Assembly: GCA_003586115.2 (NCBI GenBank)
Contig: QVOM02000034.1
Location: 106,544,462 to 106,608,461, forward strand
Direction: 5' to 3'
DNA: 64,000 nucleotides
Source of the DNA: Salvator merianae
Taxonomy: Eukaryota; Chordata; Lepidosauria; Squamata; Teiidae
Every line of letters begins with the position of its first letter. Positions within the stretch are counted from its first letter, which is position 1. The notes beneath the pieces are model-generated. The model saw only the letters and a program-made list of their open reading frames with translations, made no database searches and had not been told where the DNA came from. Positions 23,365 to 34,185 of this stretch are shown in pieces. The translations under genes were made by a program, and so were the position numbers.

Positions 23365-24275
23365 TAAGACTTTTAAACATAAGAAAGAGATGTCTGAAAC
23401 AACGAATGGTACAAGGTAACATTAAAGATTTTCTACTTACCAGGTGTGGGAGGGGAGATAATTCCAAGTTTTTATATCATTTGTTGAAATACTATCAGTA
23501 TAATAGTTCACATTATAATCAAAGTATTATTTTAATATCTCTATATAAATATATTGGCATTTAAGACTGTATTATATTTATCATTTATTTTTATATTACA
23601 TAATAATATATACTGTAAGTATATATATGCTATATTTATAATTATATATTTTCAATATATTCATTCAGAAGGTATAAAAAGAATTTTTTAAAATGTTAAA
23701 GGATTAAGCTCTGTAGGCAAAAGTCAAAAGATCCAACAGCAATTGAATAATTATAAACCAGATTATTAGTGCTGCAGGAAACTCACCAATCTCCTAATTA
23801 TGTAAAGAAGAAGTTAATGTCTGGAAATAGATGCACAAACACAGCTATAAATACAAAAAAAATAATAGGCCTGAAAATTCAACCAAAAAAAATAAATTAC
23901 TTAGGGATTAATAACCCTAGGAATTTTAACAAAATTGTATATTTGAATTATAACCTGTTATTACATGACATTAAGAGGGATATAAGATATTTGTCTACAA
24001 AATTTCTGTCTTTATTAGGGCAAGTAGTGGTTACTAAAACAAAATAATCCCAAAAATTCTATTCTTTTTTCAGACATTTCTCTTGCAACCTACTGTGCAA
24101 ATTATAAGGAAAATACATGCAATAACTATGGAATTTATATTTAAAGTCAGGAGAGCCAGACTTGCTAAAAATATGTCACAGAAACACAAATCAAACAGAA
24201 GTTGGAGTATCCATAACATAACAACTTACATCCTTGCCTTTCATATAACTCAACTCCTACATTCTTTTTTTTGGG
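23365..24275 (+). pseudogene. Decayed L1 ORF2 fragment
   Basis: From about 23870 the reading frame contains KKINYLGINNPRNFNKIV and LLLHDIKRDI then FLSLLGQVVVTK, matching the C-terminal side of the L1 reverse-transcriptase domain. After a frameshift, PKILFLFQTF and FIFKVRRARLAK follow the same L1 order. The part from 23365 to about 23700 is very AT-rich and badly degraded, and there must be a large internal deletion relative to a full ORF2. The copy has several stops and no clear tail. Confidence 0.7.
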
Positions 24276-25648
24276 GGGGTGCACTTACCGCATTAGTATT
24301 GACCACGCAGCATAGACACTGTCCACACTGTGTGGCCCTAATGCCTTACCTGAAGTAGGCTACCATCTTTCGTGGTGTGAATGCTGGTAGCCTTGCCTGA
24401 AGCTTACCATGGCACAATCGGGTGATCACAGAAGGGCGATTGGTTGGTTGTGCAGTCCTGGCTGCCACGCTGAAAGGTAAGCGTAAATGCTCTGACTATC
24501 AGCTCCCAGTAAAGGAGTGGAGCACAAAATGGCACCATATCCTGCCCTACTGGTAGACCTTTCTGAAGGAGCCCATAAGCAGACTACTTTGAAATATAGT
24601 GGTCCGTGGATAGTGTGTGGACAGCATTTTGCCATGGACTGGTATACCAAGCCTGCCTCTGTTTTGACCAGGCACCCAAAAGCAGCACCAAAAATGCACC
24701 ACCTCTGCATGCCTGGCCAAAAAGCCCTAGCTGGCAACTCCAAAGGCTGGGAACTTTTTTCCTGCTCTTTGAAGAGGGCCAGAATGGAGTATCTACAAGG
24801 CAGGTAGTTTTTAGTACAAGCTGTTGATAGCCTGGTCCACCATGGATGGGGATACATAGGCTGGGTCAGAATGGTACAGGATAACCTGAACCATGCTGAA
24901 AGAGTCTATAACTGGCCCAGGGTCAACTACAATGGTTGAGAGGGGATCTAAGCCAGAACCCCTACGTCCTAAAATGATGCTGTAGTCACTTCCTGCCTTT
25001 TATCCAAAGAGCCGAGATGACCGGCATAGTTCCCCCTCTCCCTACTTTATTCTCACTGCTATTCTATGAACTAGATTAAATTGAGGGACCATAACTGGCC
25101 CACAGTTAGTAATCTTTGTGCTTAAGGCAATTTTTCAGTCAATGTCCTAAACCAGCATTTGAACCACTACACTGCACTGCACAGTATTCCTTCTTTCTCC
25201 CATATGTGGCCCTTGGGGTATAAGGGTGCCCACACATGCTTTTAATATACAGTACAATCTGACTGATACTAAAATGTTTGCAAGAGAGAAATGGCATAAA
25301 ATGTTGCTCTCAGGTTTCTGTCAGTTTCTGTGTGCATCCAAGTTTCTATTATACCTCTCAAATTTCATCATTTTGATTGATAATTTAATTCCGCCACTTT
25401 CTTGACAGTCTGAGTGTAGTTATGAGTAACAGAGAAGCAAGATGGTAAGCCAGTGAAATAACATACTGCCAGTTAAACAGCATAGAAGATGCTAATATAA
25501 AACTAAATCTTGTTTACGCAGAGAAATGAATGTGACATCTGTTCTGATCAATCTGATTGAGAAACCTAAAATCAGAAGGCATGTAGCCTGTTAATGCTTG
25601 GCACATCTGAGTTCTGAAATTCTTTGTATAAGGAAACTGGGCATAGGA
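24276..25648. other. MITE-derived and unrecognised sequence
   Basis: From about 24480 to 24850 the sequence shares blocks with 27990-28210 (AAAGCCCTRGCTGGCAACT and AAGCTGGAAACC-like phrases), forming a dispersed repeat group called F3 here. Its 143-codon minus-strand frame (24426-24857) is a by-product of this repeat. From 24900 to 25640 nothing is recognised. Confidence 0.4.
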
Positions 25649-25745
25649 TATTTATTTATTTAAGAATTTCTATCCCTCCCTTCACCCGAAGGTCCCAGGA
25701 TGGGTCACAGCAATAAAAATACAAAATATACCTAAAACATATTTA
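25649..25745 (-). mobile_element. LINE 3'-end fragment, reverse orientation
   Basis: A (TTTA)n tail followed by TTCTATCCCTCCCTTCACCC, GAAGGTCCCAGG and GGGTCACAGCAATAAAAA is the reverse complement of the conserved 3' end of reptile L2/CR1-like retroposons. Confidence 0.75.
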
Positions 25746-25972
25746 AAATATAACCCTCCCTAGCAGGGCAACACTCAGAGAAAGCTAACCATCAAAGGCC
25801 TGGGTGAAAGAGTATGTTTTAATCAGTCACTGAATGGAACTCACTAAAGGAATCCACTAAAGGAAAATACTGTTCTGGGGCCTTTTTGCACTTGACAGTA
25901 GTGAGCATCAGGAATGCTCACTAGTGAAGTGCTTCCACATTTTGCAGAAGACCTGGTGATTGGGAGCAGACT

Positions 25973-26255
25973 TAGAAGAAGAAGAAGAAGAAGAAGAAGA
26001 AGAAGAAGAAGAAGAAGAAGAAGAAGAAGAAGAAGAAGAAGAAGAAGAAGAAGAAGAAGAAGAAGCAGCAGCAGCAGCAGCGGCGGCGCTGGTGGCGGCT
26101 TTTGTACCCCGCTTTTCTCACCCTAAGGGGACTCAAAGTGGCTGACAAACCTTCTGTTCTTTTGGCTTCATGCAGAGCACAGACTTGAACCCGGAGAGTT
26201 CCAGATAAGAGTATGACAAACTAATCAGAAGGCCAAACTGGCTCCAATTGCCAAA
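25973..26255 (-). mobile_element. LINE 3' end with microsatellite tail, inserted in MITE
   Basis: Read on the minus strand, this ends with the L2/CR1-like 3' motif: the plus-strand phrase is TTGTACCCCGCTTTTCTCACC, then AAGGGGACTCAAAGTGGCT. Its tail is the (GCC)/(TGC)/(TTC) microsatellite at the left edge. Its other limit is set by where MITE sequence resumes at about 26256. No clear target duplication was found, which is common for this LINE group. Confidence 0.65.
25974..26088. repeat. (GAA)n-(GCA)n-(GCG)n compound trinucleotide repeat
   Basis: About 30 uninterrupted GAA triplets (25974-26065) pass into about five GCA and then GCG triplets. The pattern suggests stepwise growth of a retroposon tail. 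The reading frames of pure Glu or pure Arg across it are artefacts of the repeat. Confidence 0.95.
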
Positions 26256-26978
26256 CAGCTGCTTCTGATTGCTACTTGCTGTGGAGCACAAAATGGTGCT
26301 CCACAACTGTACTGGGAGCAGCTGGGGTACACCAGCTTTCATGTGTGAACATAGAGTTCCCTGGCATGACTGTGGCTGCACTTTTACCTATGCAGTTGTG
26401 CCTCCTTGCCAGTCACCATGGCAGAGAATGGAAGCTTCCTAGCTACTGACATGGGGCAGGATGCCAGTGAGATGCCAGCATTCACACTGCAAATGCTGGT
26501 ATCCTGCTGCCGGTTTGTTCTACGACCTTGCATTGTGGACAGTCTCTGTTCCATCATAGAACTGGATAATTATCCTGTTCTATGGTGGAAAGTGTGAACT
26601 GGACCCTGGTGTCCAGGTTATTAACTTAGACTTTATGGATCTGGTACATATTTCTTTTCATTCTCCAGACTGATTCAGAAACCATTTTGAAGGCAATAAT
26701 TCTGCTGCTATAACAAAGTATTTTGTGGTGTCTGGTGTCTGAATCTAAACAGAAATGTCATTCCAGAAATCAAAAACACACATGGTCACTTTTGTTTGGT
26801 ACATAACCTTCCTCAATTTCTTGCAAGTATCTAGACTAAAGGTGGACACATGTGGCCCTTCCAAGTAGATTTTACAAAGACCTGAACAATTTAGCAAGAG
26901 ATGCTGAGATGCGAAGCTGGGTATAAAAGGTCAGATTGCTTAGCCAATGTCTTATCATAATGAGGATGAAACCCATTG

Positions 26979-26987
26979 CATTTATTA

Positions 26988-27018
<31 letters not shown>

Positions 27019-27069
27019 TATTACTATTACTATTACTGTTACTATTATTACTATTATTATTATTATTAC

Positions 27070-27109
<40 letters not shown>

Positions 27110-27112
27110 TTA
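26979..27112. repeat. (ATT)n microsatellite with ATC/ACT interruptions
   Basis: About 44 triplets, mostly ATT with scattered ATC, ACT and GTT variants toward the left and a pure run toward the right. The poly-Ile and poly-Tyr frames here are artefacts. The 370 bp before it (26607-26978) holds nothing recognised. Confidence 0.95.
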
Positions 27113-27337
27113 GCAGGAAGAAATGCACTTCATTCTTTAGTTGATCTTCATGGAAGTGTCATGGATATGTGTGTATGCAAGTGAGACTGGGGAAATGGCC
27201 AACATCCTGGAGGCCAGGAATGCTTAGCCACCTTAGTTTTGGATTCTAGTACCTGATAATGAAATCACTTTCAATGACAAGGCCACTGAGAAATAGGAAC
27301 ATGGAAAGTGGTTTCTAGATGAGAACAAAGTTAAATG

Positions 27338-27793
27338 CAGTCTTACTAGTGAGCGTCTGCATGCTCACTATTGAAGTGTGTCTGCAGAAGTGTGTCTGCA
27401 CTGCACAGAGGCCCTTGTGATTGGGAGCAGACTGCAGCTGCTCCTGATTGCTACTTGCTGTGGAGCACAAAACAGTGCTCCACAGCTCTACCAGAAGCAG
27501 CTGGACTGCTCCCAGTATGCAGCATTTGCACACTCTTCCGGGTGCGAATGCTGCACTGTGTGGTGCGGTGTGGCTATGGTTGCATAGTTGATCCCCAGTC
27601 ACCATGGCAGCAGCCAGACATTTCCCCAGCCACTGCCATGAAGTGGGCTGCCAGCATTCACACTGCAATTGCTGGAAGACTGTTGCTGGAATGTTTCAGT
27701 CCTTGCAGTGTGAATGGCTTCTGCATTGTAGAGTCTGTTCCAGCATGGAATGTTCGCTTGAGAACATTCCTCAATGGAAAGTGTGAAAGAGCC
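27338..27793. mobile_element. GGGCC-ended MITE, family F1, left end missing
   Basis: It contains the family blocks 'actagtgagcgtctgcatgct', GATTGGGAGCAGACTGCAGC, TGCTACTTGCTGTGGAGC with its complement GTGCTCCACAGC, and a right end GAAAGTGTGAAAGAGCCC. The extreme left TIR is not visible. Frames at 27371-27799 and on the minus strand are by-products of the palindromes. Confidence 0.7.
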
Positions 27794-27829
27794 CTCTGAC
27801 TGCATCCCCACTGGATTGGTAGACTGGCC

Positions 27830-28240
27830 TAGCAGCTCTGCTGGAATGTCATATTCCCACTGCAGACTCCCAATAAAACACTGCATCTCTATTGGACTAA
27901 GTGTTGAACAACGTTATGACATGGAAATGGCACTGTAGCCCACTCCAACAGTGGACTACTTAAAAGCAGTTCATGCAACTTTCCAGTGGATTGGATCAGC
28001 TGCTTGTGTACAGATGGCCCTGAGTAGCTGTTCATGTTTACTGGGACTGAGAAGCCCGGCACCACTGTGTGAGGCAACCAGAAGTGTCCCCAGCAATGTG
28101 TTGCTTCTGCACACCCTGACAGAAAGCCCTGGCTGGCAACTTTGGAAGCTGGAAACCTTCATTCCCAGTCTCCAAAACTGGGTCAGGAAAGCTTCCCCCA
28201 TGAAAATGACTCTTGGCATGGGGCATCAGTGTGGGATGAT
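27830..28240. repeat. Dispersed repeat, group F3
   Basis: It shares GAAAGCCCTGGCTGGCAACT and nearby phrases with 24720-24760, and weaker similarity with 33830-34180 and 39180-39600. The ends could not be fixed. Reading frames here (for example 27951-28340) have no family motif. Confidence 0.45.
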
Positions 28241-28477
28241 GTGTGGAAACAGTCTTATATTCTATTCCCTTAGTAAGCAATTGGTTGCCTATGGCAAGAC
28301 CTCGAGCAGGACAGGAACACATTTCCCTTCTGCCTTATGACAGCATCCCATCAGCCCATATCCCAAAACATGCTACTTCTGATTCTGCCATTAATAGAAT
28401 TTTCCATCATAGCTCTGCCTAGTCACCTTTTGGAAACCACTTAAACTAGTAGCAAGCATGTTTATATAAGAAGCTAG

Positions 28478-28829
28478 TCGAGATATGCAAAGTTGGGCTA
28501 GAGTTTGAAAATTCAATCAAATTGCTTGTGTTCAAAGATGTTTGCATCAAACCGAATATGCAGCTATTCTAATAGCAGAAAAATTATTCAAACTGAACCA
28601 GATCCCCACTCGTGATCACAAACCCTTAAATCAAACATGTTTGCTGTGCTTTTGTCCTTGAAAAGGTCTTTTCAAATGGAAAAATGGTTATTTTTTTCTC
28701 TCAAACAAGTTCAAAAATCGAACGCAGACAGTCATTTGTTCAATTAAACAGTTTGTTGTTGAGGTGAACAAACAGGTATTCGATTCAACAGTGAATCAAG
28801 CATGTGACTTTTGTTTGTGCACATCACTA
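28478..28829. mobile_element. Non-autonomous hAT element, AT-rich family
   Basis: The ends are TCGAGATATGCA and TGCACATCACTA, degraded versions of the TAGGGATGTGCA inverted repeat. The interior has the same TTGTTCAATTAAACAG-type sequence as 1034-1389. Flanking 8-mers gaagctag and gaaacaag match at 6 of 8 positions. Length is 352 bp. Confidence 0.75.
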
Positions 28830-29099
28830 GAAACAAGGGTTGAGTAGAGAAGTCCTTAAATCTATTGTAGATAGCTCTACACACCCACATGTTTTATGCT
28901 TCAGTGGGGCATAGCACGGGTGAAATTGGCCCCTGGCATATAAAGCAAGATGGGATCCCAACGCAATAAAGACTCACAGGAGCAAAAATATGCATAGAGC
29001 ACAATAATAAATAAACATCAAGCTCTGTAGTTAGCCAAACCAGGTATTTCTGCACTTCTGGATGATTTTTGCCCTGTGCAGACTCAACATTTTAGTGAC

Positions 29100-29340
29100 T
29101 TTTGAATGCTTTTGCAAACATATTGTGTATTTTTTTTGAGGGGTGAGGTCTTGAGAATTATGGGAAGATTGCTTCTTCTGCTGCTTTTTCAACCTTTAAT
29201 CCATGTGACACCTTTTGAGGCTTATTTCATAAACTTGTCAGCAGCACAGAGGAATGACAGCTCGCAAGTTATTAATTCAAGAGAAATAAATCAAGTCCAG
29301 CTTGTGCAGCTAATCACTATGCGAGACTAATTAGCACATC
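29100..29340. other. Low-repeat stretch with TAAT motifs, candidate enhancer
   Basis: This has no repeat ends, balanced composition and clustered homeodomain-like cores. GCTAAT (29309-29314) and ATTAGC (29330-29335) form a spaced inverted pair, and TTATTAATTC lies just upstream. These are hints only. Such motifs are common by chance. Confidence 0.2.
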
Positions 29341-29824
29341 TTGGAAGATGCCACCTCTTTTTGTATTGATTCAGACAACTCCACGGTCCCCCAACACAGA
29401 CTTTGTAGGTCAGTCCAATGGAGCTATCATTTGAAAACAGTGGGACAGTGTTGGCATCCCAACGCACCAGGCCATAATGGAGATAGGTTTCCCCCATAGC
29501 AGTAGTTCTGAGTATCACACAAAGTTTACGGGCCTACAAAAGAAGCCTTTATTAAAGTCAGAAGTATAGCAACCACTGAGCAGCTCTAGGGGGGTAACCA
29601 ATATAGGTAGCTGTCTCATGCTGGTGCTGTGCTGGTGCTGGGACTTCTGGTTTGGTTGGCTGCTGAGCCTGATGTTTGATTACTGCTGTTCTCTGTACAT
29701 GTTCTACATTTCATAGATGCTGATATTTTTATTCCATCACCTTTGCCTTATGCTGTACCTAAAAGCTTAGCAATGCAGCATGGAAGGCTTTTGTTTTGGA
29801 TCAAAACAGTCTATACTATATAAT

Positions 29825-29966
29825 GGGCCTTTCTGCACTTTCTACCTTAGAATGGGATAATTATAGTCCAGCTGCTCCTGGTATAGCTGTGGAATGCTTC
29901 ACAGCTGTACCAGGAGCAGCTGGACTATAATAATCCCATTCTAACATAGAAAATGCAGAAAGGCCC
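29825..29966. mobile_element. 142-bp palindromic MITE (PM142), copy 3
   Basis: Same structure, length and orientation as copy 1, with ends GGGCCTTTCTGCAC and GCAGAAAGGCCC and a flanking duplication AAT (29822-29824, 29967-29969). It has a few private changes in the right arm (CTAACATAGAAAATGC), making it the least symmetrical copy. Confidence 0.95.
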
Positions 29967-30121
29967 AATGTCTGTTACTTTTATAATCTTCTCTGGAAGG
30001 ATGGGGAACCCGAATTTAAAACTATAGCATCAAGTATTTCATCCCAAACACAGTATATCATTGATAAAAAAACATGCCAGCCAGTGATAAACTTAGGATA
30101 ATACAGAAGACAGCCTGCTAT

Positions 30122-30263
30122 GGGCCTTTCTGCACTTTCTACCTTAGAATGGGATAATTATAGTCCAGCTGCTCCTGGTATAGCTGTGGAGTGCTTCACA
30201 GCTGTACCAGGAGCAGCTGGACTATAATTATCCCATTCTAAGGTAGAAAGTGCAGAAAGGCCC
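30122..30263. mobile_element. 142-bp palindromic MITE (PM142), copy 4
   Basis: The most symmetrical copy. The two 70-bp arms pair at 68 positions as Watson-Crick, and the other two would be G-U wobbles in plus-strand RNA. The flanking duplication is TAT (30119-30121, 30264-30266). It lies 155 bp after copy 3 in the same orientation. Confidence 0.95.
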
Positions 30264-30306
30264 TATATCTCAAGGAAGGATCACAATCACTAAAAAATGT
30301 AACAAA

Positions 30307-30883
30307 GGGCCTGTTCGCACTGAGCTCGGTAGACCGTTCCCAGTAGTTGGCTTCAGACCGGAGAGGTTGGAGAACGCTGGCTGCCATTCGCACGCCCAGC
30401 CAGAGGAACGGATCCGAAGCCAATCAGCAGAGAGAACAGTACAGATGGCATCCGCTAGTTAGGTACCGCACTCCGTACCATTGAGTTCCGCTTCGTAACC
30501 AGAGGGCTCCTTACGGAGCCGGCTTCGTAATGGCAGCTAGGCTGCCATGCCCAAAGGGCTATCCCAAGCATGAAGCATCGGACTGAGGTATGAAGCATCG
30601 GACCGGGGTATGAAGCTTCATACCACGCATGCGCAGCTGCGCCAGCCCCGCCCAGCCACCATTGCAAACGCGGACTGGAGTGCAAAAGCACCTACCCGAA
30701 TTTTCGCTCCATCACGCAGGTCGGAATGAAGACAAGCTTTTACTTGTCTAGCCTTACCCAGGATCAGGTACGAATCGGGTATGATGTGGTTCGGATTGGG
30801 TGAGGCGTGCGCCCGCGGCAGTGCGAAAGCTCCATTCCAGCGAACGGACAAGAACGGACTACCGCTGTAGTGCGAACAGGTCC
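30307..30883. mobile_element. CpG-rich MITE, GGGCC-ended, copy 1
   Basis: This 577-bp element opens GGGCCTGTTCGCACTGAG and closes TAGTGCGAACAGGTCC. Inside, GGTAGACCGTTCCCAGTAG near the left and GCGCCCGCGGCAGTGCGAA near the right match the copy at 55312-55899 in the same orientation. It is rich in CG dinucleotides, unlike its surroundings. Flanking trinucleotides are aaa and aat (two of three matching). No protein is encoded. Confidence 0.85.
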
Positions 30884-31357
30884 AATGATTCAAGGCCCAT
30901 TTGGGAATGAAGGTCCCTTTAAAATCTTGGAGCACCAAAATGCAGCAATTCACTCTATTATTAGTTAATTATCCCCCCCCCTCCGCTTTTTAAAATGAGA
31001 GAGAATGCAACAGATTTCTGTTATAATTTTTACTCCTGCCACATCTCCTTGACTGGGGAGTCAGCTTTATTCTGGGAGGATGGGGGAAGCACCTTGGAAA
31101 AAGACACCTTTTGCTTCTCCCTTCCAGTGTGCAGAGGCATCATTCTGACAGATGCCTTCATGCAAGGTGAGAAAAACGACCCTGCATATGAGGGACCTTA
31201 GAGGGCAATCATGCCAGCAAAGGGGCTAGGGTGATTTCTGCAAGGTGCCACTGCCTCTGTAAATGGAGTTGCAATGTCATCGGGCACTTTCTTCGGATGA
31301 TGAGATAAGTGGAGACACAGACTCTTTTAGAGTGCCTCCAGACACTGGCTAAAACTA

Positions 31358-31567
31358 GGACTATATTGGGAATACCAGACTTAATCTCAGCATTCCCAAT
31401 ATAGTTCTGGGTTACTGAAGTGATAGCCGACAGACAGGTAAGTAACCATCCCTATTATGGGAAACCAGATATGATTGCCAGATTTCTCATAATAGCACCA
31501 TTATTATGAGAAATCCAACAATCATGCCAGGTTTCCTGTATTAGGGATGGTTACTTATCTGTCTGCC
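31358..31567. repeat. Two adjacent hairpins (31358-31408 and 31426-31567)
   Basis: The first is a short inverted repeat with CTATATTGGGAAT and ATTCCCAATATAG arms. The second has arms of roughly 65-70 bp around a TAATAGCACCATTATTA centre, starting near GACAGACAGGTAAGTAACC and ending near GGTTACTTATCTGTCTG. A third small one, CACTTGG-GGCTAC-CCAAGTG, follows at about 31590-31609. It is probably the interior of another palindromic MITE, but I could not fix outer ends. Confidence 0.75.
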
Positions 31568-31733
31568 AGTGAATTTTGTTATTATTTCACTTGGGGCTAC
31601 CCAAGTGAAGCCAGTCAAGTGCATGAAAACAACAAAATGTGGGCAGGCATTTGACTGCCTTCTGGATTGCTACAAGTGGAATTATAATGAAATGAGCCAG
31701 CAGATACCATGTAAGCCTGCCTTTTCTTTTCTT

Positions 31734-32076
31734 TAGGGATGTGCATGAATGAATTTTTTATTTTTTATTCCCTGTTAAAGTAAAAATCTGTATTTTTGCT
31801 TTGTCAGCAAATTGCAATGTCAAAAAATGAGTTTTTTTCACATCCATTTTCACATTCTTTGCAATGTTTTCCCTATTGAAAATGCTCTTTTCATGGGTTA
31901 AACATAGTGAAAACACAAATATTCAAACAAATATTTTGTTTTCATAAAAGAGGCTGGTTTGTTTCGACTGAATGTTGAAAATGCAAAAAAGGACATTTTT
32001 GATTTGATGTGAATATTTGCAAATGTGAAATATTTGATCAAACGTTCAAATGTGAATCAAATTTTGCACATCTGTA
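31734..32076. mobile_element. Non-autonomous hAT element, AT-rich family
   Basis: The ends are TAGGGATGTGCATGAA and TTTTGCACATCTGTA. The interior has many CATTTTCA/TGAAAAT-like short inverted words and no coding capacity. Flanking 8-mers cttttctt and ctttccat match at 6 of 8. Length 343 bp. Confidence 0.8.
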
Positions 32077-33690
32077 CTTTCCATGTCTGGAGGGAGCAGC
32101 ACAAGGCAATAGCTTTAGATGCCACAATTACCTCTTGCCACCTGGAACCACTCTTACTTAAACTTCAGAAAGAAAAATAGGAGTTAATTTGAACTGGTTA
32201 CAATGGATACAGAATGATAGCTTATAAAAAAGGAAGAGATTACCGTTCAAGCTAAACTAGTTTTTAAAATATTTATTTAATACACATCTCAGTGGTACAA
32301 AAGGATATGATTCTAATATAAGCAAATTATGATCAGAATCAGAAACTAGAAATACAAGTAGTATGATGAAGATATGGGAGCTGGATTTGTAAAGGAAATA
32401 GCAGATGTATGGAAACACCTATGCCTAAATTCACCTTTAGCAAATGTACAATAAACACATCTTACTGTCTTAACATCAATAGTACCCTAGCACAGTGAAA
32501 ATACACACTAAAGAAAAGTTCTAATTATTACTAGGAGGTTGCCAAGATAAGGAAAGACTTTTATATATAGTGAGTGTATCCAAAAATTAGGAGACTTTAG
32601 CATATATATAGCATACTTGGTCTGTAGTCAACGTTCAACAGAAATAATATAATTAAAACAAAACAAAACATGGAGTTGTTAAAAATTGTATGGATGGATG
32701 CTTGATTACTTACAGCAAAATACTGGAAATATGTAGAAGTGGCCAGCTCATAAAAATCAATTTGACAAAATGTAGTTTATTATGCTACTGTCTTGAAAGC
32801 TAACATACAAAATGAGACTATGTGAATAAAAAGGGGGGGGATTTTTTTGTTTTTGTTTTTAAATTATATAGCAGGATTTCATAAACTATGCCAGTAATGG
32901 AAATCGTAGCTAACCTCAATCAACATATTACGAGAGGCTATGAAAGCAATAATATATGATCAACATATTCATAACATTAACCTTTGTGAGACGCAATAAT
33001 TTACTGTAGCAGTAATAATTTACTGTTGTAACTGCTGGTCATAATACATCATAATTTATTGATTTGTATCTGCTGAATTTTGATTATTTGTTCCAGCTGT
33101 TTCAAAATAATGCTAACAATTGCAATGATAGATAGGGACTGGCAAAGCAGACAGAAGTTAAAATACAGAAATCCAGCTTTCTTTCTCCCTCCCCCCACTC
33201 ACACTGTTTGCCAACAAATCTGAGAAGTTATTTTAGTTGCAAATCTGACAATACTGCCTCACATATCTGCATACTCCTTGTTAAGACAATTATCTGACAG
33301 GAAAATCAATGCATTTCTGGGGAAATGTGAAGTGGTACACTAGGAAGATTGGTTCAGTTTGAAGGTTGCCCCAAGCAGCTTACTCCTTGTCTCGCATGAT
33401 TTTCCGAAATTGTTTTGGAAACTTCAGGATACTATGGATGCTCTTGATGCTTCTGTTCCTTCCTATTCAGGGCATCCTTAGAGAAATCTGGTAACAGCCT
33501 ATGCCATGGAATTAGGAGGAAATGCTTTTGCCACAGTTAGTGTCTCCAGGGTTGGAAGACCTATACCAGACACATTGACCTTTCGGCTCCTTCTATGCTA
33601 GGGGCAATATGTGTAGAAGTAGTCAAGAAAGGATTCCTCACCCCACCCTGATTTGTAGGCTGCTAGGGCTATCTAAGTAACTTTCCGCAG
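32077..33690. other. AT-rich, no feature recognised
   Basis: About 1.6 kb without recognisable repeat ends or coding region. Short A-, T- and G-runs are present (for example near 32830). Confidence 0.35.
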
Positions 33691-33693
33691 TGC

Positions 33694-33727
33694 CCCTTAT
33701 TCTGGAATAAATTCTGGAATAAGGGGC
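33694..33727. repeat. Short perfect hairpin
   Basis: CCCTTATTCTGGAATAA followed almost at once by its complement TTCTGGAATAAGGGG. It is probably a remnant of a palindromic MITE with a GTGCCCCTTATTCC-type arm. Confidence 0.7.
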
Positions 33728-33824
33728 AGCAGTCTGCAAACTAGTGTGGATTAGGCTAAGCTCTGTTCCATCACTCTTCAATACGCTCTAGCCCTGTATA
33801 GTTCTCGAGCTCAATGTTGGGGTC

Positions 33825-34185
33825 TAAAACTGGACCTGGGTAGTAAACCAGACCACAGTGTCATGCAGATGACACACCCCCATGGTCCAATATACTATGG
33901 GCAACTCTTTCTGATAGCACTCCATGAAGTGCCACCAGAAATGGGTCTGCAGTGAAACTGTCCAGGGTGGAAACTTTGAAGAATGAGAACTTTCATTCCT
34001 GGGCTGCAGACCCTTGCCACTGACTCCAGAGGCACCAGCAAGGACTGGAGTGGAATGGCCTATCCAAATACAGAAAGCCCCATTCTGCTCCAACAGTAAC
34101 CCATTCCAACTTGGGGTGAGTTGCTTGTTCTGGGATAGGGTAGTCCATCCTGTCCAGAAACACCACACACAAAGTGTGTAAAAGC
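33825..34185. repeat. Dispersed repeat, group F3 (approximate)
   Basis: Phrases such as GGTAGTAAACCAGACCACAG and AAGTGTGTAAAAGCCC at the right side suggest a MITE with a GGGCTTTTACACAC end read from the minus strand. The 187-codon minus-strand frame at 33824-34387 lies over it and has no family motif. Confidence 0.4.

Larger units (their letters stand above)
25878..26606. mobile_element. GGGCC-ended MITE, family F1, carrying a retroposon insert
   Basis: It opens GGGCCTTTTTGCACTTGA and closes AGTGTGAACTGGACCC. The interior matches 27338-27793: GATTGGGAGCAGACT, then CAGCTGCTTCTGATTGCTAC, GGAGCACAAAA and, near the right end, GGATAATTATCC. Between AGCAGACT and CAGCTGC, about 280 bp unlike the relatives is inserted (25973-26255). 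The flanking trinucleotides (ctg and tgg) do not match cleanly. Confidence 0.75.

Noticed and set aside
25914..26145. Frames of pure Arg or Glu, 61-70 codons
   Set aside because: They are direct translations of the GAA microsatellite and have no flanking coding signal.
26936..27184. Ile- and Tyr-rich frames
   Set aside because: Artefacts of the ATT repeat.
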